Shown piece by piece: positions 35,776 through 44,141 of a DNA stretch of 64,000 nt. The stretch is from NCBI RefSeq assembly GCF_036250755.1, contig NZ_CP109583.1, forward strand, positions 2,108,001-2,172,000. Direction: 5' to 3'. This stretch comes from Streptomyces uncialis. Lineage in GTDB: Bacteria > Actinomycetota > Actinomycetes > Streptomycetales > Streptomycetaceae. Below the pieces are notes generated by a model. That model was not told where the DNA came from. It made no database searches and was given only the letters and a program-made list of their open reading frames with translations. Both the position numbers and the translations under genes were made by a program. Position 1 is the first letter of the stretch. Every line of letters starts with the position of its first letter.

Positions 35776-36483
35776 ATGTCCGTCATCACCGCCCGCACCC
35801 TCGCCGCTGTCGGCGTCACCGCGCTGCTCGCCGGGTTCGCCGCCGTGGGCCCGCCGGCCGCCGCGTCGACCGCCGAGGCACGAGGTGCCGCGTCCCCGGC
35901 CACGGCCCCGTCCGTCGCCACGGCCGGCACCGCACACGAGAAGGCCGGGGTGGCGCGGGTACGGGGTGCGGCGCGGATCGACTACGTGTACTCGCCCGAC
36001 GACACGATCCGTTTCAGCGTGGACGCCGAGGCGGTGCCCTTCACCCGGCCGCTGCCCGGGGTCGAGCTGCCGGGACTGCCGACGGACGCCCGGGGCACGG
36101 TGCGGATCTCGCACCACGTCAAGGCGACCGGCCGGACCGGCTGGTCCGTGGCCGATGTGGACTGTCTGGTGACCGGGGGCGGCACCGCCACCCTGACGGC
36201 GACCGTCCGTAAGTCGAACGTCACCGACCCGGGAACGCGGTTCGGTGTCAGCGTGCAGCAGGGGCGGCAGGGACAGCCGGACCGGCTCGGGTTCAGCTGG
36301 GGCGTGGTCAATGTGGCGGCCGACACCACGGGCGGGCTCAAGGCGTCCCCCGTGGGCAGTTGCATGGCCCCCGCCCCGTTCGCCCCGGTCACGGACGGCG
36401 GGTTCACGGTCAGGCACACCGAACTGCCGCTGCCCCCGGCCGGATCGGCGCGACCGGCCGCACCGCACTCCCGTCACCGCTGA
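35776..36483 (+). CDS. Secreted protein of unknown function
   Basis: A 235-residue protein with a Sec signal peptide: ITARTLAAVGVTALLAGFAAVGPPAAASTAEA, cleavage near residue 33. The mature part is beta-rich (IDYVYSPDDTIRFSVDAEA, VRISHHVKATGRTGWSVADV), with Cys residues in VDCLVTGGG and GSCMAP that could pair. I do not recognise a family. It is divergent from the HisKA_3 kinase and convergent with the beta-lactamase gene. Confidence 0.7.
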   Translation: MSVITARTLAAVGVTALLAGFAAVGPPAAASTAEARGAASPATAPSVATAGTAHEKAGVARVRGAARIDYVYSPDDTIRFSVDAEAVPFTRPLPGVELPGLPTDARGTVRISHHVKATGRTGWSVADVDCLVTGGGTATLTATVRKSNVTDPGTRFGVSVQQGRQGQPDRLGFSWGVVNVAADTTGGLKASPVGSCMAPAPFAPVTDGGFTVRHTELPLPPAGSARPAAPHSRHR

Positions 36484-36714
36484 GCGGGCCCGGCGGGTCG
36501 GGCGGGCGAGCCGGACCGGTGCGGCCGGGAGCCGCCGGTGCGGGACGGTCCCGCCGCAGCGCCACCGGCTCGTACGGCGCCGCCGGCTCGTACCGCACAC
36601 CAGCCCGTACCGCGGTGCCACGGCTCGTACGGGGCGCTACGGGCGCGTGCGGCGCAATGGGCCCAGGGGCGGTATCGCGGGCCGGGGCGAGGCCGTCGGG
36701 CGGGGGGCCGGGAT

Positions 36715-37665
36715 TCAGGTCAGCGCGTCGGCGACGACGGACGCCGCCTCCGCGATGAGCTTGTCGTCGTGGACGGCGTCCTTCTCGTCACGGCTCGACA
36801 TGATGGCCATGACGATGGGGGTCCGGCCGGGGGGCCACACCACCGCGATGTCGTTGCGGGTGGCGTAGTGGCTCCCGGTGCCGGTCTTGTCCCCGACCGT
36901 CCAGCCCTCCGGCACCCCGGCCCTGATGAGCGCGTCGCCGGTGGTGTTGGTCCGCAGCCACTTCGTGAGCGTCGCGCGGTCGTCCTTGCCGAGGGCGTCC
37001 CCGAGGACGAACGCGCGCAGGCTGCCCGCGAGCGCCCGGGGCGTGCTCGTGTCCCGGGTCTCGCCCGGCGCCCAGCGGTTGAGTTCGGGCTCACGGCGCA
37101 CCATCCGGGTGACGTCGTCCCCGACCTCCTCCAGCACCTCGTCCAGGCCCTCGGGGCCGTCCAGCTCGTCGAACAGCAGATTGGCGGCGGCGTTGTCGCT
37201 GTGGCGGACCGCCGCGTCGCACAGCGCGCTCAGGCTCATCCCGGTCCGGACGTGCTTCTCCGTCACCGGGGAGTGCGGGATCAGGTCGTCCTCGGAGTAC
37301 TTGACCACCCGGTTCATCCCGCTCGGGGACTGCTCGCGGAGCACGGCTCCGGCGGCGAGGGCCTTGAACGTGGACGCGTAGGGGAACCGTTCGCGGTCGT
37401 TGTGGGCGATCTCGCGTCCGGAGCCGGTGTCGACGGCGTGGACACCCAGCCGGGCGTCGAACTTCCGCTCCAGTGCCTTGAGTTCGTCGGCGAACGGCTT
37501 CATGGCGGCCCCCGGGTCGCTCGCGCCGGCCGGTGCCGTACGGTTCGGCTGGGCGGGCGGGGCCGAGGACTGCGGGGAGCCGCCCGGGCCGCAGGCCGTG
37601 AGCGGGACGAGGGACAGTGCGGCGAGCGCGGCGAGGGCGGCGCTGCGGGCACGGGTGCGCGGCAT
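36715..37665 (-). CDS. blaL: Class A beta-lactamase, lipoprotein
   Basis: A 316-residue serine beta-lactamase hydrolysing penicillins. Active-site motifs: STFK (Ser70), SDN in [12 protein letters not shown] (130 loop), the E166 region [12 protein letters not shown], and KTGTGSH (234 loop). The signal peptide ends in a lipobox, LTAC, so it should be lipid-anchored. GGAGGA precedes the ATG. It is divergent from a LysR regulator, as in the Streptomyces cacaoi blaL-blaA-blaB locus. Confidence 0.93.
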   Translation of the reverse strand: MPRTRARSAALAALAALSLVPLTACGPGGSPQSSAPPAQPNRTAPAGASDPGAAMKPFADELKALERKFDARLGVHAVDTGSGREIAHNDRERFPYASTFKALAAGAVLREQSPSGMNRVVKYSEDDLIPHSPVTEKHVRTGMSLSALCDAAVRHSDNAAANLLFDELDGPEGLDEVLEEVGDDVTRMVRREPELNRWAPGETRDTSTPRALAGSLRAFVLGDALGKDDRATLTKWLRTNTTGDALIRAGVPEGWTVGDKTGTGSHYATRNDIAVVWPPGRTPIVMAIMSSRDEKDAVHDDKLIAEAASVVADALT

Positions 37666-37808
37666 GGTCGAATCCTCCGGGGTGCCCCGGGCAGGGGCGC
37701 AGGGGGGACGGGGCGCCGGACGGCCCCGTCCCGGTGGGTGGTCACGGGACGCGGGACCACCCTCACCCCCGGCGGTCCATGCGGTCCAATACGCTTCCGC
37801 GCGGTTCC

Positions 37809-37828
37809 ATGCCGATCCGGCATAGAGT
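37809..37828. promoter_or_regulatory. Palindrome and leaderless promoter between blaL and blaA
   Basis: The perfect palindrome ATGCCGATCCGGCAT (37809-37823) directly abuts a -10 TAGAGT (37823-37828), which lies 7 bases before the GTG of the LysR gene. The transcript would therefore be leaderless. The palindrome is a good candidate for the LysR autoregulatory site. Confidence 0.6.
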
Positions 37829-37835
37829 GCGGACC

Positions 37836-38717
37836 GTGGATCTGGTGGGAGCGTGCCGCGCGTTCGTCAGTGTCAGCGATCACGGCGGGTTCACCGTCGG
37901 GGCGGCCGCGTCCCGGATGTCCCAGTCGGTGGCCAGCCGCCGGGTCGCGGCCCTGGAGGAGCACTTCGGTGAGCAGCTGTTCGAACGCGCCTCGCGGGGG
38001 GCGGTGCTGACCCCGTTCGGCCGCGACATGCTGCCGGTGGCCCGGCAGTTGGTGCGGGCGGCCGAGGTGCTGCTGCACGAGGCGGAGGCCGCCCGGCGCC
38101 GGCCGTGGCGGCTCGCGGTGCCGGGGATCTGCTCCACGGCCGGTCTGGCCCGGCTCGTCGCCGAGGCGCGCGGCCACGGGGTGACCCTCGATCCGCGGGC
38201 GGCCGGTCCGGCCCGGCGCAGGGAGCTGTTCCACGCCCAGCAGGTGCGGGCCGCGCTGCTCGCGGTGCCCTCGGACGAGGCGACCTGGTCCGTGCCGCTC
38301 GGGCTCGCCGGTGCCCTGGACCCGGGGGTCAACCGCGTCCATCTGGAGACACTGCGGGTCGGCCGGGCGTCCCCGGGTCCGGCCCGGCGGATCTGGGTCC
38401 AGCCGGAGGACGACGTACCGCACATCCGTGATCCGCTGGCCCGGCTGCGGGACGCGGTCGGGCTGCGGCCCGCGCAGCTCGTCACCGCGCCGGATCTGAC
38501 GACCGCCGCGGCCGAGGTGCTCTGCGGTGGCGACCTGCTGCTGTGCTCCCCCGCGCAGGCCGGGGAACTCGCCCTTCGGTGGCGGCCCCTCGGCGGGATC
38601 ACCGTCAGCCGGGGGTTCGCGCTGGCCGCGGCGGCGGACGGCCGGCCCGAGCGGATCGAGGCCCGGCTGGACGGCGCCATCGCCCGCTGTCTCGGCGTAC
38701 CGGAAGGGACGGCGTGA
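37836..38717 (+). CDS. blaA: LysR-family regulator of beta-lactamase (BlaA-like)
   Basis: A 293-residue LysR regulator. The N-terminal HTH reads [20 protein letters not shown] then [20 protein letters not shown]. The remainder is the effector-binding region. The start is GTG behind the leaderless promoter. It is divergent from blaL and followed without gap by a BlaB-like gene, the gene order of S. cacaoi where BlaA activates blaL. Confidence 0.85.
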   Translation: MDLVGACRAFVSVSDHGGFTVGAAASRMSQSVASRRVAALEEHFGEQLFERASRGAVLTPFGRDMLPVARQLVRAAEVLLHEAEAARRRPWRLAVPGICSTAGLARLVAEARGHGVTLDPRAAGPARRRELFHAQQVRAALLAVPSDEATWSVPLGLAGALDPGVNRVHLETLRVGRASPGPARRIWVQPEDDVPHIRDPLARLRDAVGLRPAQLVTAPDLTTAAAEVLCGGDLLLCSPAQAGELALRWRPLGGITVSRGFALAAAADGRPERIEARLDGAIARCLGVPEGTA

Positions 38718-39622
38718 TGACGGGCACCGAGGCCATGCTGGCCGACATACGGCGGCAACTGCGGGACGGTGGACTGCGCGGCTGTCTGCTCGTCCGGGAT
38801 CTGCGCTCCGGCGAGGAGGTGGGCATCGAGCCGGATGTCGCGCTGCCCGCCGCCTCCCTGGTCAAGGTCCCGCTCGCGCTGGCGACGGCGGAACGCGTCC
38901 GGCGCGGCGAGCTCGACGGGGCGACGGCGCTCGATGTGCCGCCCGGCCGGATCACCACGCCCGGCCCCACCGGCCTGAGCCGCTTCCGTCATCCCGCGCG
39001 GATCGCGATCGACGATCTGCTGTACCTGAGCACCTGTGTGAGCGACGGGTCGGCCGCGGACGCCCTGTTCGGGCTGACCCCGCCCGCCCGGGTCACCGCC
39101 CTGCTCCAGGAGTGCGGGGTGGACGGCATCACCGTCCGGCACAGCGTGAGCGAGCTGTCCGACACCCCCGTGGAACGCTTCGACGCCGACGGGGCGCATC
39201 TCGCGCACGCCCTCGCCATCGACTCGGGCACCGGCGGACGCGGCCACCGGGTCCCGCAGCTCGACACCACCCGCGCCAGCACCGGTACCGCCCGCAGCTG
39301 GGTCGGGCTGCTCCAGGCCCTGTGGACACCGTCGCCGGTCCACCCGGAGGTGGCCGAACGGGTGCGCGGGCTGATGGCGCACAACGTGCTCCGGCACCGG
39401 CTCGCCCCGGACTTCGACTCCGACGCGGCCACCTGGTCGTCGAAGACGGGGACGCTGCTCAACCTCCGTCATGAGATCGGTGTCGTCGAGCACGCGGACG
39501 GTCAGGCGTTCGCCGTGGCCGCCCTCACCGAGTCACTGGTCCCGGCCGCCACCCAGCCGGGCGCGGACGCGCTCATGGCACACGTCGCCCGCACCCTGCG
39601 CGACCACCTCCGCCAGCTCTGA
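38717..39622 (+). CDS. blaB: Beta-lactamase-related serine hydrolase (BlaB-like)
   Basis: A 301-residue cytoplasmic protein of the class A beta-lactamase fold. SxxK is SLVK (about 48) and KTG is SSKTGT (about 237), but the SDN motif reads CVSDGSAA and I see no clear Glu166 equivalent. No signal peptide is present. This matches BlaB, which works with BlaA in sensing rather than degrading beta-lactams. The ATG overlaps the LysR stop by one base; a GTG one codon earlier is also possible. Confidence 0.8.
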   Translation: MTGTEAMLADIRRQLRDGGLRGCLLVRDLRSGEEVGIEPDVALPAASLVKVPLALATAERVRRGELDGATALDVPPGRITTPGPTGLSRFRHPARIAIDDLLYLSTCVSDGSAADALFGLTPPARVTALLQECGVDGITVRHSVSELSDTPVERFDADGAHLAHALAIDSGTGGRGHRVPQLDTTRASTGTARSWVGLLQALWTPSPVHPEVAERVRGLMAHNVLRHRLAPDFDSDAATWSSKTGTLLNLRHEIGVVEHADGQAFAVAALTESLVPAATQPGADALMAHVARTLRDHLRQL

Positions 39623-39759
39623 GCGGCCACGCTAGAGGTACGGGTACGGGTACGGGCGGGGTGCGGCTACGGGTGCCGTCGACCGGGCGGTGCCGTTCAC
39701 CACGCCCCGCCGTTCGGCACACCCCCACCGCACCCCGCCCGTTCACCGCGTCCCGCCGT

Positions 39760-40509
39760 TCAGCGCGCGGCGTCGAACAGCGCCTCCGCGTCGTCCAGGA
39801 CCCGGGCGAGGGCGCCGGGTTCCGGGCGCAGCGCGGCCACCAGCGGGTCGACGCCCCGCAGGCCCGCCCGTTCCAGCAGCCGCTTCTCGTTGGTCACCCA
39901 CTCGCCGCGGGCCGCCAGCACCGCGTGTGCCGTCTGGGCGGCGGCGGTGGCCAGGGCGCCCGCGACCTCGGTGGCCCGGCCGTGGGGGACATGGGCGCCG
40001 CGCGCGTACCCGAGCGTGCCGGCCGCCCGGTCCCGCCATACCGGTGGGGCCGCCTCCCGGAGCGCCGCCGGGTAGCCGGGCCGGGGCAGGGTGCCCCGCA
40101 GGACCTGGTTCACGGCGAGTTCGGCGACGACCAGATAGCTGGGGATGCCCGCGAGGTGGAACATCAGCGGTTCCCAGTGGAAGCGGCCCTGGCGGGCCTC
40201 GGCGAGTTCGTGCTCGACGGAGTCGAGGTCCCGGTAGTGGACGTCGACCTGGCGGCCGTCGATCGTGAGCCAGGCACCGCCGTTGAAGACTCCGCCGCCC
40301 CAGTCGCCGATCCCGCAGACCTCGCCGTCCCAGCCGACGGCGCGCAGTTCGGCCGGGTCGAAGCGGCCCCGGTAGTAGACGGCGAGGTCCCAGTCGCTGC
40401 CGGCGGTGTGGGTTCCCTGGGCGCGGGAGCCGCCGAGGGCGACGGCGTGCACGGCGGTCAGTGCGGCGAGGCGGTCGGCGATGTCGTCGAGGAAGAGTGC
40501 GTCGGTCAT
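39760..40509 (-). CDS. Nucleotidyltransferase-domain protein
   Basis: A 249-residue protein with the Pol-beta-type nucleotidyltransferase motif ALGGSRAQGTHTAGSDWDLAVYY (about 24-46, read in two parts): the GS and the DxD metal ligands are intact. A further Asp lies in GRQVDVHYRDLD. The C-terminal half is helical, as in aminoglycoside nucleotidyltransferases and related Streptomyces proteins. It starts at MTDALF; an upstream extension is Arg/Pro-rich and unlikely. Antibiotic modification is possible but unproven. Confidence 0.75.
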   Translation of the reverse strand: MTDALFLDDIADRLAALTAVHAVALGGSRAQGTHTAGSDWDLAVYYRGRFDPAELRAVGWDGEVCGIGDWGGGVFNGGAWLTIDGRQVDVHYRDLDSVEHELAEARQGRFHWEPLMFHLAGIPSYLVVAELAVNQVLRGTLPRPGYPAALREAAPPVWRDRAAGTLGYARGAHVPHGRATEVAGALATAAAQTAHAVLAARGEWVTNEKRLLERAGLRGVDPLVAALRPEPGALARVLDDAEALFDAAR

Positions 40510-40740
40510 AGGGGATTCCGATCGGGCGCGGTGGGCGAAGGGCGCGCGGGCACGGGGGCGGGACGCCGGAGCGGTAGGGCTCGGACGGCGTCGCACGGAC
40601 CGGTGTGCCGGGGTCATCGCTTCATGTCGGGCACCCTACCCGCCCCCGCGACGATGGACCGGCGGCCTTCGCGCGGCGCCCGCGGGGTGGTCGGTTCCGC
40701 GGCGCCCGCGGGGGCCGGTTCCGCCGTGCCTCGCACCACC

Positions 40741-40746
40741 TAGACT
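40741..40746 (+). promoter_or_regulatory. Leaderless promoter (-10 TAGACT)
   Basis: TAGACT lies 7 bases before ATG 40754 with no ribosome site between, predicting a leaderless transcript. This decides the start of the next gene. Confidence 0.65.
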
Positions 40747-40753
40747 CCCGGTC

Positions 40754-41245
40754 ATGGACGACTCGGCGCGTATGTGGATCACCGCGGTTCCGCCCTTCGG
40801 CCCGGACGACACCGGGGTGCTGCTCGCCCTGGACCACGACTCCCAGGACCTCGGCGAACTGACGGCCCTGGCGCTGCTGGACCGGGGGCACGAGGGCGAG
40901 GAGGGGGTGTTCTATCTGCTGCCGTTCGACCTCGCGGCCCGCTACGAACGCGTCGGTGACCGGCTCGCGGTCAGGATCACGGCGTCCCGTGAGGTGCTCG
41001 CGGACGATCCGGCCGGTGGCCGTGGTCCCGGCGGCCCGGCGGCCGGACTCCCCCCGGACGCGGACGACGCGGACCGGGTCACCTTGCTGCGCCGTGAACT
41101 GGTGACGGATTTCGTGCCGTCCGGTCCGGACGGCGAGAAGCAAGGGGTGCTGCTCATCGATCACCCGGGACCGGCGTCCCTCCCGGAGCTGTTCGCGCGG
41201 TTCGAGCGGGGCGAGTCGGGATTCGCCGTCCTCAACGCGAGCTGA
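40754..41245 (+). CDS. Hypothetical protein
   Basis: A 163-residue acidic protein of unknown function, beginning MDDSARMWITAVPPFGPDDTG. It has no signal peptide or membrane segment. A Pro/Gly/Asp-rich insertion (ADDPAGGRGPGGPAAG) lies mid-protein, and the C-terminus reads LPELFARFERGESGFAVLNAS. Start chosen from the leaderless promoter. No family recognised. Confidence 0.6.
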   Translation: MDDSARMWITAVPPFGPDDTGVLLALDHDSQDLGELTALALLDRGHEGEEGVFYLLPFDLAARYERVGDRLAVRITASREVLADDPAGGRGPGGPAAGLPPDADDADRVTLLRRELVTDFVPSGPDGEKQGVLLIDHPGPASLPELFARFERGESGFAVLNAS

Positions 41246-41396
41246 GCGGGGGCGCGTACGCGGAACACCCCGTGCACGGGAACATCGCCACGCACGGGCA
41301 ACCCCACGCATGGCGGCATACGCGTACGCGCGAATTCGCCGTGCCCGGGACAGTCGTCCGAATTCCGCATTCCATGACGGCCACCACGCGAAATAT

Positions 41397-41414
41397 GGTT
41401 TCCTTGCAGAAACC
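41397..41414. promoter_or_regulatory. Palindrome before the SRPBCC gene, matching the MarR promoter
   Basis: GGTTTCCTTGCAGAAACC (extended arms ATGGTTTC/GAAACCAT, 41395-41416) lies 19 bases before the SRPBCC start. It fits the pattern GnTTTCC-N5-GAAAnC, also present at 42008-42025 upstream of the marR gene. Confidence 0.65.
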
Positions 41415-41433
41415 ATTCGATCGTGAGGACGCC

Positions 41434-41853
41434 ATGTGGAATTATGAGCACAGCATCACCACCAGTGCGGCGGCGGAAGCCATTTGGGCCTACTACGAGG
41501 ACCCGGCCCGCTGGCCGGAGTGGGACCCGGAGATCAAGGAACTGACGCTGGACCGGCCCTTCGGCGCCGGGGCGAGCGGCTTCCTGCATCTGCACGACCT
41601 GCCCCCGGCACCCCTCGCGGTCACCGAGGTGCAGCCGCCCACGGACTTCCGTACCGAGACCGGGATGCCGGACGGGACGGTCATCGGCTTCACACACCGG
41701 CTGCGCGCGGAGACCGGCGGGCGGGTACGGATCACGCACGGGGTGCAGATCGCGGGCCCGTCAGCGGGTGCGGAGCTCGGAGCGCTGCTCACGGCGGGCG
41801 TACCGGACGCGATGCGGCGGCTCGCCGATGTCGCGGAGGCCGACGCCGGGTAG
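41434..41853 (+). CDS. SRPBCC-family (polyketide cyclase/START-like) protein
   Basis: A 139-residue ligand-binding protein. MWNYEHSITTSAAAEAIWAYYEDPARWPEWDPEIKEL is the typical first strand and helix of the SRPBCC fold (read in two parts), and the long C-terminal helix ends DAMRRLADVAEA. The ATG has GAGGAC upstream; ATG 41395 would lie inside the palindrome and is less likely. A MarR gene and a P450 follow, which suggests handling of a hydrophobic small molecule. Confidence 0.75.
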   Translation: MWNYEHSITTSAAAEAIWAYYEDPARWPEWDPEIKELTLDRPFGAGASGFLHLHDLPPAPLAVTEVQPPTDFRTETGMPDGTVIGFTHRLRAETGGRVRITHGVQIAGPSAGAELGALLTAGVPDAMRRLADVAEADAG

Positions 41854-42164
41854 CCGGTCACCGGCCGCCCTTCACCCGTCGCGCGCCCCGGGTGACCGGT
41901 CACCGAACGGCCGCCGGTCACGGGTCATGGGTCGCCGCCAGGAAGCGATCCGCGCCCGGGCGGGGCGGCCGTAGCACTCCCCGGGCCGTCACCCGCTCCG
42001 CCGATAAGATTTCCCAAAAGAAATCGCCTTGAGGTAATCACCGAATGCGGTTCGACCGGCCGGGCGTTGGCCGAAATCGGAACAGCCTGCGGTAAAGTGC
42101 GTTCCTCAGTGAATTGAAGGCGGGGGTGCGGCGGCCGGGCACCCCGCGGAAGTGGAGTGCCGCG
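41854..42164. other. Upstream region of the marR gene
   Basis: 311 bases. The first half contains GGTCACCGG-type inverted repeats that may terminate the SRPBCC transcript. The second half is AT-rich and holds the palindrome at 42008-42025 and a -10-like TAAAGT near 42092. Confidence 0.5.
42008..42025. promoter_or_regulatory. Palindrome before the marR gene
   Basis: GATTTCCCAAAAGAAATC has perfect 6-base arms and shares GnTTTCC-N5-GAAAnC with the site before the SRPBCC gene. It lies 140 bases upstream of the MarR start in an AT-rich patch. A likely operator for the MarR protein. Confidence 0.65.
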
Positions 42165-42644
42165 GTGACCGGACCCGAGACCGTACCGCCCCCGGCGCGG
42201 GGTGCCCCGAGTCTGGAGGACGCGCTGTCCTCGCTCCAGTGCGTCCTGGTCGCCCGGCGTGCCGGCAGCGGCCCGGAGCCGATCAACTGGCAGCAGTACG
42301 ACGTGCTGGAGATCCTGCGCGTCCGCGGCCCCATGACCCCCTCACTGCTCAGCGGGTCGCTCGGGGTGTCCCGGCAGACCGTCTCCAAGTCGCTGCGGGT
42401 GGTGAAGGATCTGGGGCTGGTCGTACAGGCGGCGCTCGGCGAGGACAGACGTGAGCAGACGACGTCCCTGACCCGGGCCGGTCATGTCTTCCTCGCCCGC
42501 AACGCGCGCGGTCGCCGGGAGAACGCGCGGGCGGCGATGTCGGTACTGGACCCCGACGAGCGGGAGGCGTTCGCACGGATGTGCCAGAAGGCGGCCGACG
42601 CCATCAAGGAGTTGCTGCCCGAGCAGCCGCCACAACGGCACTGA
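42165..42644 (+). CDS. MarR-family regulator
   Basis: A 159-residue winged-helix regulator. The DNA-binding core is YDVLEILRVRGPMTPSLLSG then SRQTVSKSLRVVKDLGLVVQ and the wing EDRREQTTSLT (about 45-105). GTG 42165 has GGAG 7 bases upstream; a TTG at 42114 would add 17 residues. It probably binds the paired palindromes at 42008 and 41397, controlling itself and the SRPBCC gene, and possibly the P450 downstream. Confidence 0.8.
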   Translation: MTGPETVPPPARGAPSLEDALSSLQCVLVARRAGSGPEPINWQQYDVLEILRVRGPMTPSLLSGSLGVSRQTVSKSLRVVKDLGLVVQAALGEDRREQTTSLTRAGHVFLARNARGRRENARAAMSVLDPDEREAFARMCQKAADAIKELLPEQPPQRH

Positions 42645-42849
42645 GCTGGGCCGATCCACCGACGCGCGCGGGAGCGCGGGACGCGGGCGGCGGACGGGTG
42701 GGCGCGCCCGTTCGAGCGGCGAGGATGAATCTCCGGGGAGGAGCGGCGATCCTGTGTGCGCGGCCGGCGGGCCGGGTACCGCTCTGGTTCCCGGCCAGGG
42801 CGCCGCCCCGCCGCCGCGGCATGTGAACCGACCCCCGGAGATCCCCTTC

Positions 42850-44055
42850 ATGCACACCCGTTCCAGCGCACAGCACTGCCCCTTCGACCACGCCGAGGCC
42901 CTGGAGTTCGACCCGACGCTCCAGCGGTTCCTGGACGAGGAACCCGTCGCCCGGGTCCGGCTGCCCTACGGCGAGGAGGAGGCCTGGCTGGTCACCGGGT
43001 ACGACGACGTGCGGACGGTGACCACCGACCGGCGGTTCAGCCGCAGTGCCGTGATCGGCCGTGACTTCCCCCGGATGACGCCGGAGCCGATCGTCCAGGC
43101 CGAGGCGATCAATGTGATGGACCCACCGGTCAGCAGCCGGTTGCGGCGGCTGGTGGCCAAGGGGTTCGCCCCGCGGCAGATCGCCCGGATGCGGCCCCGT
43201 ATCCAGAGCGCCGTGGACGAGCTGCTGGACGGGATGGAGCGGCGGCCCGCGGCGGCGGACCTGGTGGAGCGGCTGACCGGGCCGCTCCCGCTCCTCACCA
43301 TCTGCGACATCCTGGAGATCCCCGCCGCCGACCAGGCCGGACTGCGGGCCCACGCGCGCACCATGATGGACGTCGGCTTCGACAACCGGGCCGCCGCCGT
43401 CCGGGCCAAGGCGGAACTGCGCGCCTACTTCACGGAGTTGACGGCGCAGCGCCGTGCGGACCCCGGCGACGACCTGATCAGTGTGCTGGCCGCGGCCCGG
43501 GACGGCGACGAGCTCCTGGACGACGACGAGCTGGCCGTGATGGCGATGGTCCTGCTGATCACCGGGCAGGACACCACGATGTACCAGCTGGGGAACATCT
43601 CGTTCACCCTGCTGACCCGGCCCGCGCTGGCCGCCGCGCTGCGGGAGCGGCCCGGGGAGCTGCGCCGGACCCTCGACGAACTCCTGCGCCTCATCCCGTT
43701 CCGCAAGGGGGTCGGCATCCCCCGGGTGGCCACCGAGGACGTGGAGCTGAGCGGGGTGACGATCCGGGCGGGCGACATCGTGCATGTGTCGTACCTGACG
43801 GCCAACCGGGACGCCCGTAAGTTCGAGCGGCCCGACGAGCTGGACACGGGCCGCGCCGGGCCCTCGCACATGACCTTCGGCTGGGGCGCGCACCACTGTC
43901 TCGGGGCGCCGCTGGCACAGGCCGAGATCGCGATCGCGATCGGGACGCTGCTGAGGCGGTTCCCCAGGCTGACCCTGGCGCGGCCCGCCGGGGAGGTGGA
44001 GTGGAACAGGACGTCGATCTGGCGCTACCCCCTGGCCCTGCCCGTCACCTGGTGA
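42850..44055 (+). CDS. Cytochrome P450
   Basis: A 401-residue soluble actinobacterial P450. Heme motif FGWGAHHCLGAPLA with the thiolate Cys (about 350). The I-helix VLLITGQDTTMY replaces the usual AGxxT Ala by Thr. ExxR is ELLR, with RKGVGIPRVA following. CGGAG precedes the ATG. It starts 205 bases after marR on the same strand. No ferredoxin gene is adjacent. Substrate unknown. Confidence 0.92.
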   Translation: MHTRSSAQHCPFDHAEALEFDPTLQRFLDEEPVARVRLPYGEEEAWLVTGYDDVRTVTTDRRFSRSAVIGRDFPRMTPEPIVQAEAINVMDPPVSSRLRRLVAKGFAPRQIARMRPRIQSAVDELLDGMERRPAAADLVERLTGPLPLLTICDILEIPAADQAGLRAHARTMMDVGFDNRAAAVRAKAELRAYFTELTAQRRADPGDDLISVLAAARDGDELLDDDELAVMAMVLLITGQDTTMYQLGNISFTLLTRPALAAALRERPGELRRTLDELLRLIPFRKGVGIPRVATEDVELSGVTIRAGDIVHVSYLTANRDARKFERPDELDTGRAGPSHMTFGWGAHHCLGAPLAQAEIAIAIGTLLRRFPRLTLARPAGEVEWNRTSIWRYPLALPVTW

Positions 44056-44097
44056 AGCCCCGGCGGGCGCCCGTCACCTCGTGGCCGACCGGCCGCC

Positions 44098-44141
44098 CAC
44101 GGCGTGACGACGACGGGCACGACCGCCGTCGTCACGCCGTG
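44098..44141. terminator. Bidirectional terminator
   Basis: A perfect 14-bp stem, CACGGCGTGACGAC (44098-44111) with GTCGTCACGCCGTG (44128-44141), overlaps the stop of the WD40 gene and follows the convergent P450 gene. Confidence 0.85.
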
